Assembly: GCF_902497895.1 (NCBI RefSeq)
Contig: NZ_CABVHQ010000022.1
Span: forward strand, 1-64,000
Direction of reading: 5' to 3'
Source: Pseudomonas fluorescens
Lineage (GTDB): Bacteria; Pseudomonadota; Gammaproteobacteria; Pseudomonadales; Pseudomonadaceae
DNA length: 64,000 nt
Shown: positions 10,069 to 20,671 of the stretch, piece by piece
Position numbering within the stretch: position 1 is the stretch's first letter
Layout: the number at the start of each line of letters is the position of its first letter
Position numbers and translations under genes: made by a program
The notes under the pieces: generated by a model
The model's database searches: none
Seen by the model: only the letters and a program-made list of their open reading frames with translations
Told to the model about the DNA's origin: nothing

Positions 10069-11163
10069 ATGAAAAAGCATGGATGCTCAACACTCCTGCT
10101 TGTTGGTTTGCTTTTTGGGGCGGGAGTCAACACCGCAGTTGCCAGTCCGGACAAGGCCCATCGAGTGCTAATAATAACAAAAGGTAAAGGTGGTGATGCC
10201 AATGGTGCCGCAGCCCTGATAGCTGAATGGCCTAGGAAAAAAGCAGATTTGGTTAATTTATCCGACATACCGCCCAATCTTATTGATGCGAAAAAATACA
10301 GTTGCATCCTCCTCATTGGGCAAGGTGCTGTTGGCGAAATGCTCCTTGGTGAAAATAGAAAAAATTTACTCACGGTCAAGAAAATTGGCATGTACTCACA
10401 TTTGATTGACGCTCCCATTATGCAATTCTTAAAAGAGGAACACACTCGACCACCTAATGTATTTTTTTTAAAATCACAAATTTTTCTTTTAAGATTCAAA
10501 GACTTGGCGTTATTTAAAAAGTTGAGTCAAATGGAAGATGACTATCTTTGGAGTACATCTCTAGCTATTCGAAGCACTCGCAAAATGATGCGGAACAGCC
10601 TGCCCGCTCACTCCCCATTTTTAGAGATGGATAATGTCATTTGGCTAGGTGGTAATTACACAACATCCTCAGGAAGCCAGCGAATACTGAGCGATCAAGA
10701 AATTCTCGATAGCTTGAGAAATCTCCACAACACTATAAAGCCAGGCTCCTCGGTGGCTTTGATGTTAATGCCGAGACTCTTCAAGCCAAATGCGAATCGC
10801 GAAGACAAACTCATCCTGCTTACAGAAATAGCATCCATTTATTCCGATACGGCATTTCATTTCTATGCCAATGCTTTGATGGCTGACGAGCTCAATACCG
10901 TTAAAACACCCATACATGAAGCGCCATCCTACGATGAGCTAATGACGCTTCCATGGTGGAAAACGCAGCATTTCGCTTCAGCAGATCAGTATAATCTATT
11001 CTCCGATTTAAACGCTGACGCTGAAAATGTAGCGCCTTTTTTATTAGACCCCTCTGATGCAGAGCAAGCACTGTACGCCATAAATTTCATCAATAAAAAA
11101 GACAGTAGAAGTATGCTTCAGGAAATCCTGTCCCATGGTTGCAAGGGTCTGCACACGCAATAA
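10069..11163 (+). CDS. AT-rich orphan secreted protein of unknown function
   Basis: I do not recognise this protein. The ATG at 10069 is preferred over one at 10048 because AAGGTG lies 5-6 nt upstream and the protein then starts with a textbook signal peptide (MKKHGCSTLLLVGLLFGAG..., cleavage after AVA). The mature part (about 340 aa) begins RVLIITKGKGGD and has a Rossmann-like alternation with YSCILLIGQGAVG and NVIWLGGNYTTSSG, weakly reminiscent of the ELM1/GtrOC1-type nucleotide-sugar-like folds. No membrane segment is seen after the signal. Base composition is clearly more AT-rich than the neighbours and it stands alone between two minus-strand operons, which suggests acquisition by transfer. 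Confidence 0.7.
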   Translation: MKKHGCSTLLLVGLLFGAGVNTAVASPDKAHRVLIITKGKGGDANGAAALIAEWPRKKADLVNLSDIPPNLIDAKKYSCILLIGQGAVGEMLLGENRKNLLTVKKIGMYSHLIDAPIMQFLKEEHTRPPNVFFLKSQIFLLRFKDLALFKKLSQMEDDYLWSTSLAIRSTRKMMRNSLPAHSPFLEMDNVIWLGGNYTTSSGSQRILSDQEILDSLRNLHNTIKPGSSVALMLMPRLFKPNANREDKLILLTEIASIYSDTAFHFYANALMADELNTVKTPIHEAPSYDELMTLPWWKTQHFASADQYNLFSDLNADAENVAPFLLDPSDAEQALYAINFINKKDSRSMLQEILSHGCKGLHTQ

Positions 11164-11244
11164 AAAATTGCACATTAATCCTGAAATGCTGCCTTCATTG
11201 AAAGCATTCAGGGATTGGCTGATGCCAAGCCAACGTTATAAGCT

Positions 11245-11583
11245 TTACCCGGGGACAGACTTGTTTCCTTTCTCAATCACATCGTCCGCCCAGCTAATGG
11301 CCGCAATGACGGTGGGGAAACCAATCGTGCTGGTCAGTGAGATCAGCGCGTGATGGATCTGCTCTGTGGTGGCGCCTGCTTCAAGTGCCCGTCGGGTGTG
11401 ACTGTGCACTGCGCCCTCGGAGTGGATAGCCGCCGCGGCACTGAGCTGGATCAGCTGGAGGACTTGTTCGTCCAGCGGGCCGGCATGCCGCACGGCGGCA
11501 CCCAGGGCATCCACAGCGACAAAGTAATCCGGGTGTTGTTGTTTGAGACGTTGGTAGGTGATGCGTGCGCTCTTGCTTTCCAT
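11245..11583 (-). CDS. Carboxymuconolactone decarboxylase (AhpD-like) family protein lacking the CxxC
   Basis: The 112 aa protein has the CMD fold signature: an all-helical domain with IQLSAAAAIHSEGAVHSHTRRALEAGAT, followed by HHALISLTSTIGFPTVIAAI. In AhpD-type peroxidase partners the corresponding segment carries CxxC...H; here the two cysteine positions read E-G-A-V-H-S-H, so thiol peroxidase activity is unlikely unless another chemistry is used. It follows the DUF255 gene by 43 nt on the same strand and has a good GAGGAG site before its ATG, so it is probably the last gene of the SUF operon. The substrate is unknown. Confidence 0.8.
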   Translation of the reverse strand: MESKSARITYQRLKQQHPDYFVAVDALGAAVRHAGPLDEQVLQLIQLSAAAAIHSEGAVHSHTRRALEAGATTEQIHHALISLTSTIGFPTVIAAISWADDVIEKGNKSVPG

Positions 11584-11626
11584 CTTTTGTCTCCTCGAGT
11601 TGCAGGTGTGATGCAGTTCTTGCCCT

Positions 11627-13615
11627 TCACTCCAGGCAGCGCTCTACGAGCTGCGCGGCACTGGTTACAGGGCCTTGGCAGGTGCGGTTGCGGCAAACAT
11701 AGGCGCAGGTTTGTCGGGCGAGCGTCTGTTGGCCTACGCCGATGGGTACATCCTCGGCAAATGCCAGGACACGGGTCGGCAGGTAGCGGCGCTGCAGGCG
11801 CGCCACCAAGGCGCTGGCGGTGGCGCGTTCGCCAACAATAACGATGCTGGTCGGGCCACGCTGGACGAAGTCCTGCGCTGCCAGCAGATGGGCGAAGCCG
11901 AAAGGATTCTGCGCGGCGGCAGCGCGGTACATGGCGAACACCTGCTCGGCACGCTCGCGGTAAAGCTCGCGGCCGGTCAGCTCAAACAGGCGCAGGAAAG
12001 CCCAGACGCTGGTCGAGGTGCCCGACGGCCAGGCATTGTCTTGCGGCGCCCGTGGCCGGTGCACCAGCGACTCGCCATCGCTGGGGGTGAAGTAGAGTCC
12101 GTCGTCCCAGAATTTCTCGAGGATCAGCTCGACCAGCCGGGTGGCGCGTTCCAGATAACGTTGATCGAAGTCGCACTCATAGAGGTCGAGCAAGGCGTTG
12201 GCGAGGAAGGCGTAGTCCTCGAGGAAGCCTGGAACCTTGGCCGTGCCCTCCCGCCAGGCGCGGTACAGGCCACCCTCGGCAGTCGAAAGTCGGTTCAGAA
12301 TGAAATCGGCGGCGTGCTTCGCGGCGTCCAGCTGGGTTGGGGTGCCGGTCGCCTGGTAGGCGGCGCAGAGCCCCTGGATCATCAATGCGTTCCAGCTGGT
12401 GAGGATGTTCTCGTCGCGTCCCGGGCGAATGCGCTGGGCACGCGCTGCCAACAACTTGTCGCGCAGGCCCGCCAGTTGCACTTCCTGTGCCGGGTCCAGC
12501 GTGGCTGCGCGGTGCAGCACGGTGCTGGCATGCTCGAAGTTACCGCTGGCGCTTACACCGTAGGCCAGGCAGGCCAGCGCGGCGTCCGGCTCGCCGAGGA
12601 CGGCCTGCATCTGCGCGGGTGTCCACACATAGAATTTGCCCTCTTCACCCTCGCTGTCGGCGTCCTCGCTGGCGTAGAAACCGCCCTCCGGGTGGGTCAT
12701 GTCACGCAAGCAGTACTCGATCGTCTCCTCGAACACCCGCCGCCAGGCTGGCTTGCCAGTGGCGCGATAGGCGTCGGCATAGAGTTTCACCAACTGGCCG
12801 TTGTCGTAGAGCATCTTTTCGAAATGCGGTACCGCCCAGCGTTCATCCACACAGTAACGCGCGAAGCCGCCGCCCAGGTGATCATAGAGCCCACCGGCGG
12901 CCATCTGATCCAGGGTCAGCTCCAGGGAGCTCAGCAAATCCGGCTCGCGCACACGCTGATAAAGGCGCAGGACCAGATCATGGCAGGCCACGTTGGGAAA
13001 CTTCGGTGCGTTGCCCAGGCCACCGTGCACCGGGTCGGTGTTGCGGGCAAACAGCCGAGCGGCGGCGGCCGGCTGGTCTGGCTCCAGCGGCGTGTCGCCC
13101 TCGAGCATTTGCGTGTCCATGGCGCGGTAACCCTGGAGGAACTGTTCGACGTTCTGTCGCAGCGCCGCGCGGTTGTTCTGCCAGGCCTCGCTCACACCGC
13201 GCAGGAGCTGGCTGAATCCTGGCCTGCCGTAGCCCTCCTGCGGCGGGAAGTAGGTGCCGCCGAAGAACGCCTCGCGCTCCGGGGTGAGAAATACCGTCAG
13301 CGGCCAGCCGCCGCCCTGCCCCAGCATCTGGACGACTTTTTGATAAATGTCATCGAGGTCCGGCCGCTCCTGGCGGTCGACTTTGATATTGATGAAGTAT
13401 TCGTTCATCAGCCGCGCAACTTCTGGATCCTCGAACGACTCGTGGGCCATCACGTGGCACCAGTGGCAGGCGGCGTAACCCAGCGACAGGTGGATCGGCT
13501 TGTCCTCGTCGCGGGCACGCTGGAACGCTTCCTCGCCCCAGGGATACCAATCGACGGGGTTCTCTGCGTGCTGGCGCAGGTAGGGCGAGGTTTCTTTGGC
13601 GAGTCGATTGCTCAT
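11627..13615 (-). CDS. DUF255 thioredoxin-fold / glycan-epimerase-like protein (YyaL, SPATA20 type)
   Basis: The N-terminal third is a DUF255 thioredoxin-like domain. It has [18 protein letters not shown], the active-site-like [14 protein letters not shown] and the cis-Pro region [12 protein letters not shown] followed by FFGGTYFPP. The rest (to 662 aa) is an alpha/alpha barrel like N-acylglucosamine epimerases, for example [18 protein letters not shown] and [14 protein letters not shown]. The whole family is conserved from bacteria to man, but its reaction is not known; a redox role is inferred from CHWC. The gene begins 9 nt after sufT with a GAGGAG site, so it is cotranscribed with the Fe-S assembly genes. 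Confidence 0.9.
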   Translation of the reverse strand: MSNRLAKETSPYLRQHAENPVDWYPWGEEAFQRARDEDKPIHLSLGYAACHWCHVMAHESFEDPEVARLMNEYFINIKVDRQERPDLDDIYQKVVQMLGQGGGWPLTVFLTPEREAFFGGTYFPPQEGYGRPGFSQLLRGVSEAWQNNRAALRQNVEQFLQGYRAMDTQMLEGDTPLEPDQPAAAARLFARNTDPVHGGLGNAPKFPNVACHDLVLRLYQRVREPDLLSSLELTLDQMAAGGLYDHLGGGFARYCVDERWAVPHFEKMLYDNGQLVKLYADAYRATGKPAWRRVFEETIEYCLRDMTHPEGGFYASEDADSEGEEGKFYVWTPAQMQAVLGEPDAALACLAYGVSASGNFEHASTVLHRAATLDPAQEVQLAGLRDKLLAARAQRIRPGRDENILTSWNALMIQGLCAAYQATGTPTQLDAAKHAADFILNRLSTAEGGLYRAWREGTAKVPGFLEDYAFLANALLDLYECDFDQRYLERATRLVELILEKFWDDGLYFTPSDGESLVHRPRAPQDNAWPSGTSTSVWAFLRLFELTGRELYRERAEQVFAMYRAAAAQNPFGFAHLLAAQDFVQRGPTSIVIVGERATASALVARLQRRYLPTRVLAFAEDVPIGVGQQTLARQTCAYVCRNRTCQGPVTSAAQLVERCLE

Positions 13616-13624
13616 GGCGGCTCC

Positions 13625-14461
13625 TCAGAACAGGCCAAGCTGCAGACGGGCCGCATCGGACATGCGGCTTTGATCCCAGGGCGGCTCCCAGACGATCTCG
13701 ACCTCGACCTGGCTGACTCCGGGGATGCTCTGGACCCTGGCGCGCGCGTCCTCCTTCAGCACGTCGCCCATCCCGCACCCGGGCGCGGTCATGGACATCT
13801 TGATCTCGACGCGCTGGCTGCCATCGGCGAGCGGCCGGGCTGCGCATTGATAAATCAACCCGAGATCCACCACATTGACCGGAATCTCCGGGTCGTAGAC
13901 GGTGCGCAGCGTGTCGAGCACCTGCTGGATGTCGAAGGCTGCGCTGAGCACCGGTTGGGGTTGTGGCTGGCGAACATCGAGCCCCAGGGCATCGGCGTCC
14001 TCGGCGGCGATCCGCGCCAGCCGGCCTCCGGAGATCTGCAGCGTGATGCTGCCACCCAGTGCCTGGGCCACCATCACCCGCTCGCCGCGCCGCAGTTGCA
14101 GCTGCTCGCCGTGGGGAATCCGGGTCGCCGGGCAGTCCCGCGTGAGCTCGATCGGCTGCGCACGGCCAGGCTGATTCGGGTTGTCGAAATGAAAGCCGGC
14201 GCCTTGCAATTCATACGCAAAGTCGATGGACAGGCCATCGGCTCGCCCAGCGCTGGCGGGATCGAGCAGCAGCCTGATGCCGTAGGCGGTTTCGACGACG
14301 ATATCGCCCTCGACGCCGGGTTCGAACAGAAACTCATGGGCGAAGCCCTCGTCGATCCTCAGTCGCACCGAATCTGTGCGCCCATCCGCCAGCGCGGCGC
14401 CAAGGATTTGCTGCGCCGAGTCGCTGAGGTGGATCCTGGGGATGACTGGATCGGCTGTCAT
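13625..14461 (-). CDS. sufT: SufT-type Fe-S assembly protein with a degenerate A-type (HesB/IscA-like) domain at its N-terminus
   Basis: Three parts can be read in 278 aa. Residues about 1-95 resemble an A-type Fe-S carrier: the DGLSIDFAYELQGAGFHFDN segment matches the IscA pattern, but the three conserved cysteines (GGCSG and CGC) are absent. Residues about 110-160 match the SufT-specific region (RRGERVMVAQALGGSITL, then AAEDADALG). The C-terminal part is a DUF59/MIP18 domain with TVYDPEIPVNVVDLGLIY and MTAPGCGMGD. SufT family proteins help mature Fe-S proteins after SufU. It lies 3 nt after sufU, with its ribosome site inside sufU's end, and 9 nt before the DUF255 gene. Confidence 0.88.
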   Translation of the reverse strand: MTADPVIPRIHLSDSAQQILGAALADGRTDSVRLRIDEGFAHEFLFEPGVEGDIVVETAYGIRLLLDPASAGRADGLSIDFAYELQGAGFHFDNPNQPGRAQPIELTRDCPATRIPHGEQLQLRRGERVMVAQALGGSITLQISGGRLARIAAEDADALGLDVRQPQPQPVLSAAFDIQQVLDTLRTVYDPEIPVNVVDLGLIYQCAARPLADGSQRVEIKMSMTAPGCGMGDVLKEDARARVQSIPGVSQVEVEIVWEPPWDQSRMSDAARLQLGLF

Positions 14462-14464
14462 GGC

Positions 14465-14923
14465 TTACTCCGTCGTAACCTGCCGGGCGCTTCCTTCGAG
14501 GGCGCTGCGCAGGGTGTGCCAGGCCAGGGTGGCGCACTTGACCCGCACCGGGAACTCCCATACCCCGGAAAGCACCGCGAGCTTGCCGAGCTCCCCGGGC
14601 GTCACCCGGCCGTTGGGTCCTTCGGTGAGCAACGTATGCACACGGGCAAAGAGTGCCAGCGCCTCTTCCGGTTTCTGCCCCTTGACCGCCAGGGTCATCA
14701 AGGATGCCGAGGCCTGGGAGATGGCGCAGCCGACCCCCTGGAAACCAATGTCCTCGATCACGCCGTCCGCGAGCTTGAGATAGATCCTCAGCTGATCGCC
14801 ACACAGCGGATTGAAGCCCTCCGCAGTACAGGTAGCGTCCTCGAGCTTGCGGAAATTGCGCGGTCGCTTGCCGTGGTCGATGATCACGTCCTGATAGAGG
14901 TCGCGCAGCTCGTCGCCGCTCAT
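14465..14923 (-). CDS. sufU: Fe-S assembly sulfur acceptor SufU
   Basis: SufU is a zinc-containing IscU-like protein that takes persulfide sulfur from SufS. The three metal/sulfur cysteines are visible in FNPLCGDQ, GVGCAISQAS and VKCATLAW, and the typical SufU insertion (about 18 residues between the second and third cysteines, ARVHTLLTEGPNGRVTPG region) distinguishes it from IscU. 152 aa is the family length. Start ATG at 14923 overlaps the sufS stop by 4 nt. The presence of SufU instead of SufE is the Gram-positive/actinobacterial arrangement and is uncommon in Pseudomonas. Confidence 0.93.
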   Translation of the reverse strand: MSGDELRDLYQDVIIDHGKRPRNFRKLEDATCTAEGFNPLCGDQLRIYLKLADGVIEDIGFQGVGCAISQASASLMTLAVKGQKPEEALALFARVHTLLTEGPNGRVTPGELGKLAVLSGVWEFPVRVKCATLAWHTLRSALEGSARQVTTE

Positions 14924-16197
14924 CGAAATACCTCCCGGACCTTGGCCAGACCGGTCACCAGTGCATCGATATCCTGCTCGGTGCTGTAGCAGCCGAGCGA
15001 GGCGCGGGCGGTGGCGGCCACCCCGAAGCGGTTCATCAGGGGCTGGGCGCAGTGGTGCCCGGTGCGAATCGCGATCCCCTCGCGGTCGAGGATGGTACCG
15101 ATATCGTGTGGATGGATGCCGTCGAGGACGAACGAAAGCACGCCGACTTTCTGCGCCGCAGTGCCGATCAGCCTGAGGCCGGGTACTGCCGCCAGCGCCT
15201 TCGTCGCGTAGGCCAGCACGCTCTGCTCGTGGGCGGCGATAGCCGCTGGCCCCAGTTCGCGGATGAAGTCGATCGCCGCGCCCAGGCCGATTGCCCCGGC
15301 CATGTTCGGCGTCCCCGCTTCGAAGCGGTACGGCGGTTTGTTATAGATCGTCTTCTCGAAGCTGACCGAGAGAATCATGTCGCCGCCGCCCTGGTAAGGC
15401 GGCATGGCGTCGAGCAGCTCGTGGCGGCCATAGAGCACGCCGATACCGGTGGGACCGTACATCTTGTGGCCCGACAGCGCGTAGAAGTCGCAGCCCAGTG
15501 CTCGCACGTCAACCTGTTCGAGGTGCGGGGCCGCCTGGGCGCCATCGACCAGCACCCGGACGCCCCGGGCGTGGGCAAGTTCGACAATGCGCCGGATCGG
15601 GTTGATGGTGCCAAGCACATTCGAGACATGGGTCACGGCCACCAGCCGGGTCCTGGGCCCGATCAGCCGCTCCAGTTCATCGAGCAGCAGTTCCCCGCTG
15701 TCGTCGATGGGGGCCACCCGCAGTCGGGCACCGGTTTGTTCGCAGAGCATCTGCCAGGGCACGATATTCGAGTGGTGCTCCATGGCGCTGATCAGCACCT
15801 CGTCGCCCGCGCGGACCTGCGCCTTGCCATAGGTCTGCGCTACCAGATTGACCGCTTCGGTGGTGCCGCGGACGAAGACGATCTCTTCGACCTGCTCGGC
15901 GTTGAGGAAGCCCTGGACCTTGGCCCGAGCCTTCTCGTACTCCTCGGTGGCGCGCACCGAGAGGTAGTGCACGCCACGGTGCACGTTGGCATTCTCCTGC
16001 AAGAAGAAATGCGAAATCGCCTCGATGACCTCCAGCGGCTTCTGGCTGGTCGCGGCGCTGTCGAGGTAAACCAGCGGTTTGCCATAGATCTGCTGGGCGA
16101 GAATCGGGAACATCCGGCGCACCCGCTCGACGTCGTAGCCTGACCCAAGGTCGAGCTGTTTCGGTAGCGCGTGAAGGCTGCTTTCGATATCACTCAT
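14920..16197 (-). CDS. sufS: Cysteine desulfurase SufS
   Basis: SufS is a PLP enzyme that removes sulfur from cysteine and hands it to SufU. The PLP lysine lies in ALSGHKMYGPTGIGVLYG. The persulfide-forming cysteine lies in RTGHHCAQPLMNRFG, which is the group II desulfurase (SufS) motif, with the short active-site loop. The N-terminal VYLDSAATSQKP and MEHHSNIVPWQ motifs are also standard. 425 aa is slightly long because of about 15 extra residues at the N-terminus. Both ends overlap neighbours by 4 nt (sufD upstream, sufU downstream), so it is translationally coupled. Confidence 0.95.
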   Translation of the reverse strand: MSDIESSLHALPKQLDLGSGYDVERVRRMFPILAQQIYGKPLVYLDSAATSQKPLEVIEAISHFFLQENANVHRGVHYLSVRATEEYEKARAKVQGFLNAEQVEEIVFVRGTTEAVNLVAQTYGKAQVRAGDEVLISAMEHHSNIVPWQMLCEQTGARLRVAPIDDSGELLLDELERLIGPRTRLVAVTHVSNVLGTINPIRRIVELAHARGVRVLVDGAQAAPHLEQVDVRALGCDFYALSGHKMYGPTGIGVLYGRHELLDAMPPYQGGGDMILSVSFEKTIYNKPPYRFEAGTPNMAGAIGLGAAIDFIRELGPAAIAAHEQSVLAYATKALAAVPGLRLIGTAAQKVGVLSFVLDGIHPHDIGTILDREGIAIRTGHHCAQPLMNRFGVAATARASLGCYSTEQDIDALVTGLAKVREVFR

Positions 16198-17518
16198 GGC
16201 GACACCTCCAGGCTGCGCAGCTGCGCGGCGACCAGACGCTCTACATCGGCCCGCAGCGGCTCCAGGTCAATCAGCTCGAGCATCTCGCTGACGAACGCAA
16301 AGGTCAGCATCGACCGCGCCGCCGCCAGGGAAATCCCTCGTGAGCGCAGGTAGAAAAGCGCCTGTTCATCCAGTTGACCGACGGTGGCACCGTGGGCGCA
16401 TTTGACGTCATCGGCAAAGATCTCCAGCCGCGGCTGGGTATTGATCTGGGCCAGGGTCGACAACAGGAGATTCTTGTTGGTCTGGCTGGCATCGGTCTTC
16501 ATCGCCCCCGGGCGCACGATGATTCGCCCGTCGAAGACCCCATGCCCGCGCTCATCGATCACGCCTTTATAGAGTTCGCGGCTGGTGCAGCGCGGTGCCA
16601 GGTGCTCGATGGTGGTCTGGTTGTCCAGGTGCTGCTTGCCCCGTGGCAGGTACAGACCGTTCAGGGCGACCTCGGCGCCGGGCCCCTCGAGCGCGACTCG
16701 CACCTCTTGCCGCGCCAGCGCCGCGCCCAGTGCCCAGGAATGCGCGGCAAAGTGGCTGCCCTCGGCCTGGCGCACGCTGAGCAGCGCGACATGGAATGCT
16801 GCCGTGCTTTCGTTCTGCAGTGTGTAATGCTCGAGCGCAGCGCCTGCGTCAAGTACCACCTCGCTGACGGCATTGCTGAAATAGACCTCGCCCTCGCCGC
16901 CAAGGTGGCTTTCCACCAGGGTCGCGCGGCTCCCTGCGCCCACCCGCACCAAGGCCCGTGGATGGGTTATCAGCGGCGTGGCGCCCGGGATCGAAAGGAA
17001 CACCAGATGGATCGGCGCTTCGACCGTCGTGTGAGCGGGTATCTGCACCAGGGCTCCGTCCTCGGCGAGGGCCGCATTGAGCGCGGTAAACGCCTGGGGC
17101 TGCGTGCGGAATGCATGGGAGAACGGCGCTTCGAGCGTCCCGCTGTCGGCACGCAGCAGCGTCGCGAAATGGGTCACCCGGGAATCCGGCGGGAGCGCCT
17201 CAAGCACCGAAAACTCAGCAGCGAAATAGCCGTTGACGAAGACCAGTCGCGGGCCGCCGTAGTTGCCGATGCGCTGCTCGATGCTGGCGTCGGACAGGCC
17301 CCGGCTCGCGCCCGGCCTGGCTGGCTGGAATGGGGTCTCCAGGATGGGCGCGACCCGTGTGTACTTCCAGGCCTCGTCCTTGGCCGTAGGAAAGCCGTGT
17401 TCGGCTACCCACTGGAACGCCGCGCGGCGCAATTCCCGCAGCCAGGCGGGCTGCCGGTCGTTGGCCGTTGCCTCAAGTTGCGCGAGGAACGCCGTACCCG
17501 CGGTATTCGGCGCGCTGG

Positions 17519-17522
<4 letters not shown>
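16194..17522 (-). CDS. sufD: Fe-S scaffold component SufD
   Basis: SufD pairs with SufB in the SufBC2D scaffold that builds [4Fe-4S] clusters in the cytoplasm. The 442 aa protein shows the SufD pattern: an N-terminal helical region with [17 protein letters not shown] sequence ([13 protein letters not shown]) and a parallel beta-helix core. The C-terminal motif [13 protein letters not shown] is followed by [20 protein letters not shown], which contains the conserved Cys-His pair at the SufB interface. The start overlaps sufC's stop by 4 nt. Nothing is unusual apart from the presence of the operon itself in a Pseudomonas, where Isc is the general system. Confidence 0.94.
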
Positions 17523-18283
<761 letters not shown>

Positions 18284-18298
18284 GCTCCACCCCGGGCC

Positions 18299-19747
18299 TC
18301 AGCCCACGCAGCCCTCCAGGCTCACGCCCAGGAGTTTCTGGGCTTCCACCGCGAACTCCATCGGCAGTTCCTTGAGCACCTCGCGGCAGAAGCCGTTGAC
18401 GATCATCGGCACCGCGTCCTCCGCGCTGATGCCGCGCTGGCGACAGTAGAACAGTTGCTCATCGCTGATCTTCGAGGTGGAGGCCTCGTGTTCGACCTGG
18501 GCGCTCGGGTTCTTCACCTCGACATAAGGGAAGGTGTGGGCGCCACACTGGCTGCCGAGAAGGAGGGAGTCGCACTGTGTATGGTTGCGCGCACCGGTCG
18601 CGCCTTTCTGGATTTTCACCAGGCCGCGGTAGGTGTTCTGCCCATGACCGGCGCTGATCCCCTTGGAGAGAATGGTGCTGCGGGTGTGCCGGCCGATGTG
18701 GATCATCTTGGTGCCGGTGTCCGCCTGCTGGTGGTTGGCCGTCAGGGCGACCGAGTAGAACTCGCCGACCGAATAGTCGCCCTGGAGAATCACCCCGGGA
18801 TACTTCCAGGTGATGGCGGAACCGGTCTCGACCTGAGTCCAGGAAATCTTCGAGTGCGCGCCTGCGCATTTGCCCCGCTTGGTGACAAAGTTGAAGATCC
18901 CGCCCCGCCCCTGTGCATCGCCCGGGTACCAGTTCTGCACCGTGGCGTACTTGATCCGGGCGTTATCCAGCGCAACCAGCTCGACCACCGCCGCGTGCAG
19001 CTGGTTATTGTCGCGCATCGGCGCGGTGCAGCCCTCGAGGTAGCTGACGTAGGCGCCCTCCTCGGCGACGATCAGCGTGCGTTCGAACTGGCCGGTATCG
19101 GCTGCGTTGATCCGGAAGTAGGTCGACAGCTCCATTGGGCAGCGCACGCCCTTGGGCACGTAGCAGAAAGACCCGTCGGAAAACACCGCCGAATTCAGCG
19201 TGGCGAAGAAGTTGTCGCTGTAGGGGACCACCGAGCCCAGGTATTTGCGGACCAACTCCGGATGGTTCTGCACAGCCTCGGAGAAGGAGCAGAAGATCAC
19301 CCCGACCTCGGCGAGCTTGTGCTTGAAGGTGGTCGCCACCGAGACCGAATCGACCACGGCGTCCACCGCGACGCCGGTCAGGCGCTCCTGTTCGGCAAGT
19401 GAGATGCCGAGCTTGCCAAACATCTCCCGCAGCTCGGGATCGACCTCGTCCAGGCTATTGGGCCCTGGAGTTTTTGGCTTGGGCGCCGAGTAATAGATGA
19501 TGTCCTGGTAATCGATGGGCGCGTAGTGGACATTCTGCCAGCCGGGTTCGCGCATCGTCAGCCAGTGGCGGTACGCCTTCAGGCGCCAGTCAAGCAGCCA
19601 CTGCGGCTCGTTTTTCTTCGCCGAGATCAGGCGAATAACGTCTTCATTGAGCCCGCGCGGTGCCGTGTCGCTCTCGAGATCGGAGACGAAACCGTATTTG
19701 TACGCCTGGCCGCTGAGTTCGCGGATCCCGGCATTGTCAGTGCTCAT
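18299..19747 (-). CDS. sufB: Fe-S scaffold protein SufB (first gene of the suf operon)
   Basis: SufB is the main scaffold subunit on which the cluster forms, with SufC and SufD. The 482 aa protein has the family's conserved segments [46 protein letters not shown], and the C-terminal [23 protein letters not shown], which includes the residues at the SufD/SufC contact. It is the promoter-proximal gene; no IscR- or SufR-type regulator gene lies beside it, so control must come from elsewhere. Upstream, 19748-19830 is the only unassigned DNA before a REP pair and the Rieske gene. Confidence 0.95.
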   Translation of the reverse strand: MSTDNAGIRELSGQAYKYGFVSDLESDTAPRGLNEDVIRLISAKKNEPQWLLDWRLKAYRHWLTMREPGWQNVHYAPIDYQDIIYYSAPKPKTPGPNSLDEVDPELREMFGKLGISLAEQERLTGVAVDAVVDSVSVATTFKHKLAEVGVIFCSFSEAVQNHPELVRKYLGSVVPYSDNFFATLNSAVFSDGSFCYVPKGVRCPMELSTYFRINAADTGQFERTLIVAEEGAYVSYLEGCTAPMRDNNQLHAAVVELVALDNARIKYATVQNWYPGDAQGRGGIFNFVTKRGKCAGAHSKISWTQVETGSAITWKYPGVILQGDYSVGEFYSVALTANHQQADTGTKMIHIGRHTRSTILSKGISAGHGQNTYRGLVKIQKGATGARNHTQCDSLLLGSQCGAHTFPYVEVKNPSAQVEHEASTSKISDEQLFYCRQRGISAEDAVPMIVNGFCREVLKELPMEFAVEAQKLLGVSLEGCVG

Positions 19748-19833
19748 CGCTGACTCCTCCTGCTGCTGGCAGGACGATTCAATGGTTTTAACTATACTCC
19801 TTCCCTATCCTGCGGCGCCTATGAGATCGCCAA

Positions 19834-19912
19834 GATCGCAGCCTGCGGCAGCTCCTACGGATTACGGGGTGTATGCAAAACCTGTAGGAGCTGCCGCAGG
19901 CTGCGATCTTTT
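19834..19912. repeat. REP pair (REPIN), GTAGGAGCTGCCGCAGGCTG class
   Basis: GATCGCAGCCTGCGGCAGCTCCTAC faces its reverse complement (limit of each arm about 26 nt) with about 26 bp of unrelated sequence between. It lies between sufB and the Rieske gene, which are on the same strand, and may attenuate transcription between them. Confidence 0.85.
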
Positions 19913-19940
19913 GGGGCCACCCGGCGCTCACTGACTGACT

Positions 19941-20258
19941 TCAACCATCCCCCGACTCCCGCAACAGAATGTCATTGCCGTCCAGCCGAACCTCGAACCG
20001 CTCGACGTGATAGGCCGATTCCGTCAGGCATTCGCCGCTGATCACGTCGAACTCGTAGGCGTGAAAGGGACAGGTCACGACGCTGCCGCAAAGCATGCCC
20101 TCCCCCAACGGGCCATCCTCGTGCGGGCAGGTGTTGGAAATGGCGAAATACTGGCCATCGACGTTGAACAGCGCGACCGACGTTCCCCCCAGGTTTACCG
20201 TTTTTCCGGTACCCGGTTGGATCTCGCCCACGCAGGCGACCTTGACGAACTCACTCAT
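19941..20258 (-). CDS. Rieske [2Fe-2S] ferredoxin (NirD/HcaC-like)
   Basis: This small soluble protein (105 aa) binds a Rieske cluster through CPHEDGPLGEG and CPFHAYEFD, giving two Cys and two His ligands. It resembles ferredoxin components of dioxygenases but no oxygenase gene is nearby. The ATG at 20258 (MSEFVKVACVGEI) is preferred to an upstream in-frame start at 20279 because it has GGAG 8 nt before it and matches the family length. It runs in the same direction as the suf operon and ends 193 bp before sufB, separated by a REP pair. It may be an electron carrier for, or client of, Suf; this is inference from position only. Confidence 0.87.
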   Translation of the reverse strand: MSEFVKVACVGEIQPGTGKTVNLGGTSVALFNVDGQYFAISNTCPHEDGPLGEGMLCGSVVTCPFHAYEFDVISGECLTESAYHVERFEVRLDGNDILLRESGDG

Positions 20259-20428
20259 GGTGCCAACTCCCGGGTGCAACCGGCAGGACGCAGGGCCGCC
20301 AAACCCAACAGCTGGACGGCCCGCTCTTGAATTTCAATATAGCATCCAGGTTTCCATCGCCGAGACTTGCGCATGGCAGCAGTAGTCTAAGCTTGGGGTA
20401 GCTCAGGTTCCGTGTTTTTACGCGGTCG

Positions 20429-20635
20429 GCGTAGGAGCTGCCGCAGGCTGCGATCTTTCCGGGCTCACCGCTGATCTGCGGGAAGATCAAAAGATCGCAG
20501 GCTACGCCAGTTCCTACAGGTATTGCGTACATCCGACAATTAACGGCTGTATGGGTACAGGTTCTGCATACACCCAAAAACTCATGGGCGTACACAACCG
20601 GCGTAGGAGCTGGCGCAGGCTGCGATCTTTTGATT
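20429..20635. repeat. REP cluster (pair 20429-20520 plus single 20601-20635)
   Basis: GTAGGAGCTGCCGCAGGCTG at 20431 faces a variant copy ending TTCCTACAGG at 20520; a third copy (GTAGGAGCTGGCGCAGGCTG) follows at 20603. The last copy ends about 35 bp before the glutamine-synthetase-like gene start, so the whole 413-bp gap between 20259 and 20671 is mainly REP DNA plus the promoter for that gene. Confidence 0.85.
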
Positions 20636-20671
20636 CGAACAGGCCCAAACATTTCACGCAGGACTGACGTG

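Noticed and set aside
11675..14989. Very long open frame (over 1100 codons) on the plus strand opposite the DUF255-sufT-sufU genes
   Set aside because: It is antisense to well-recognised genes in high-GC DNA, where such shadow frames are common; its translation has no recognisable motif and it crosses several gene boundaries. Similar frames opposite sufB/sufC, nirB and the metacaspase gene are rejected for the same reason.
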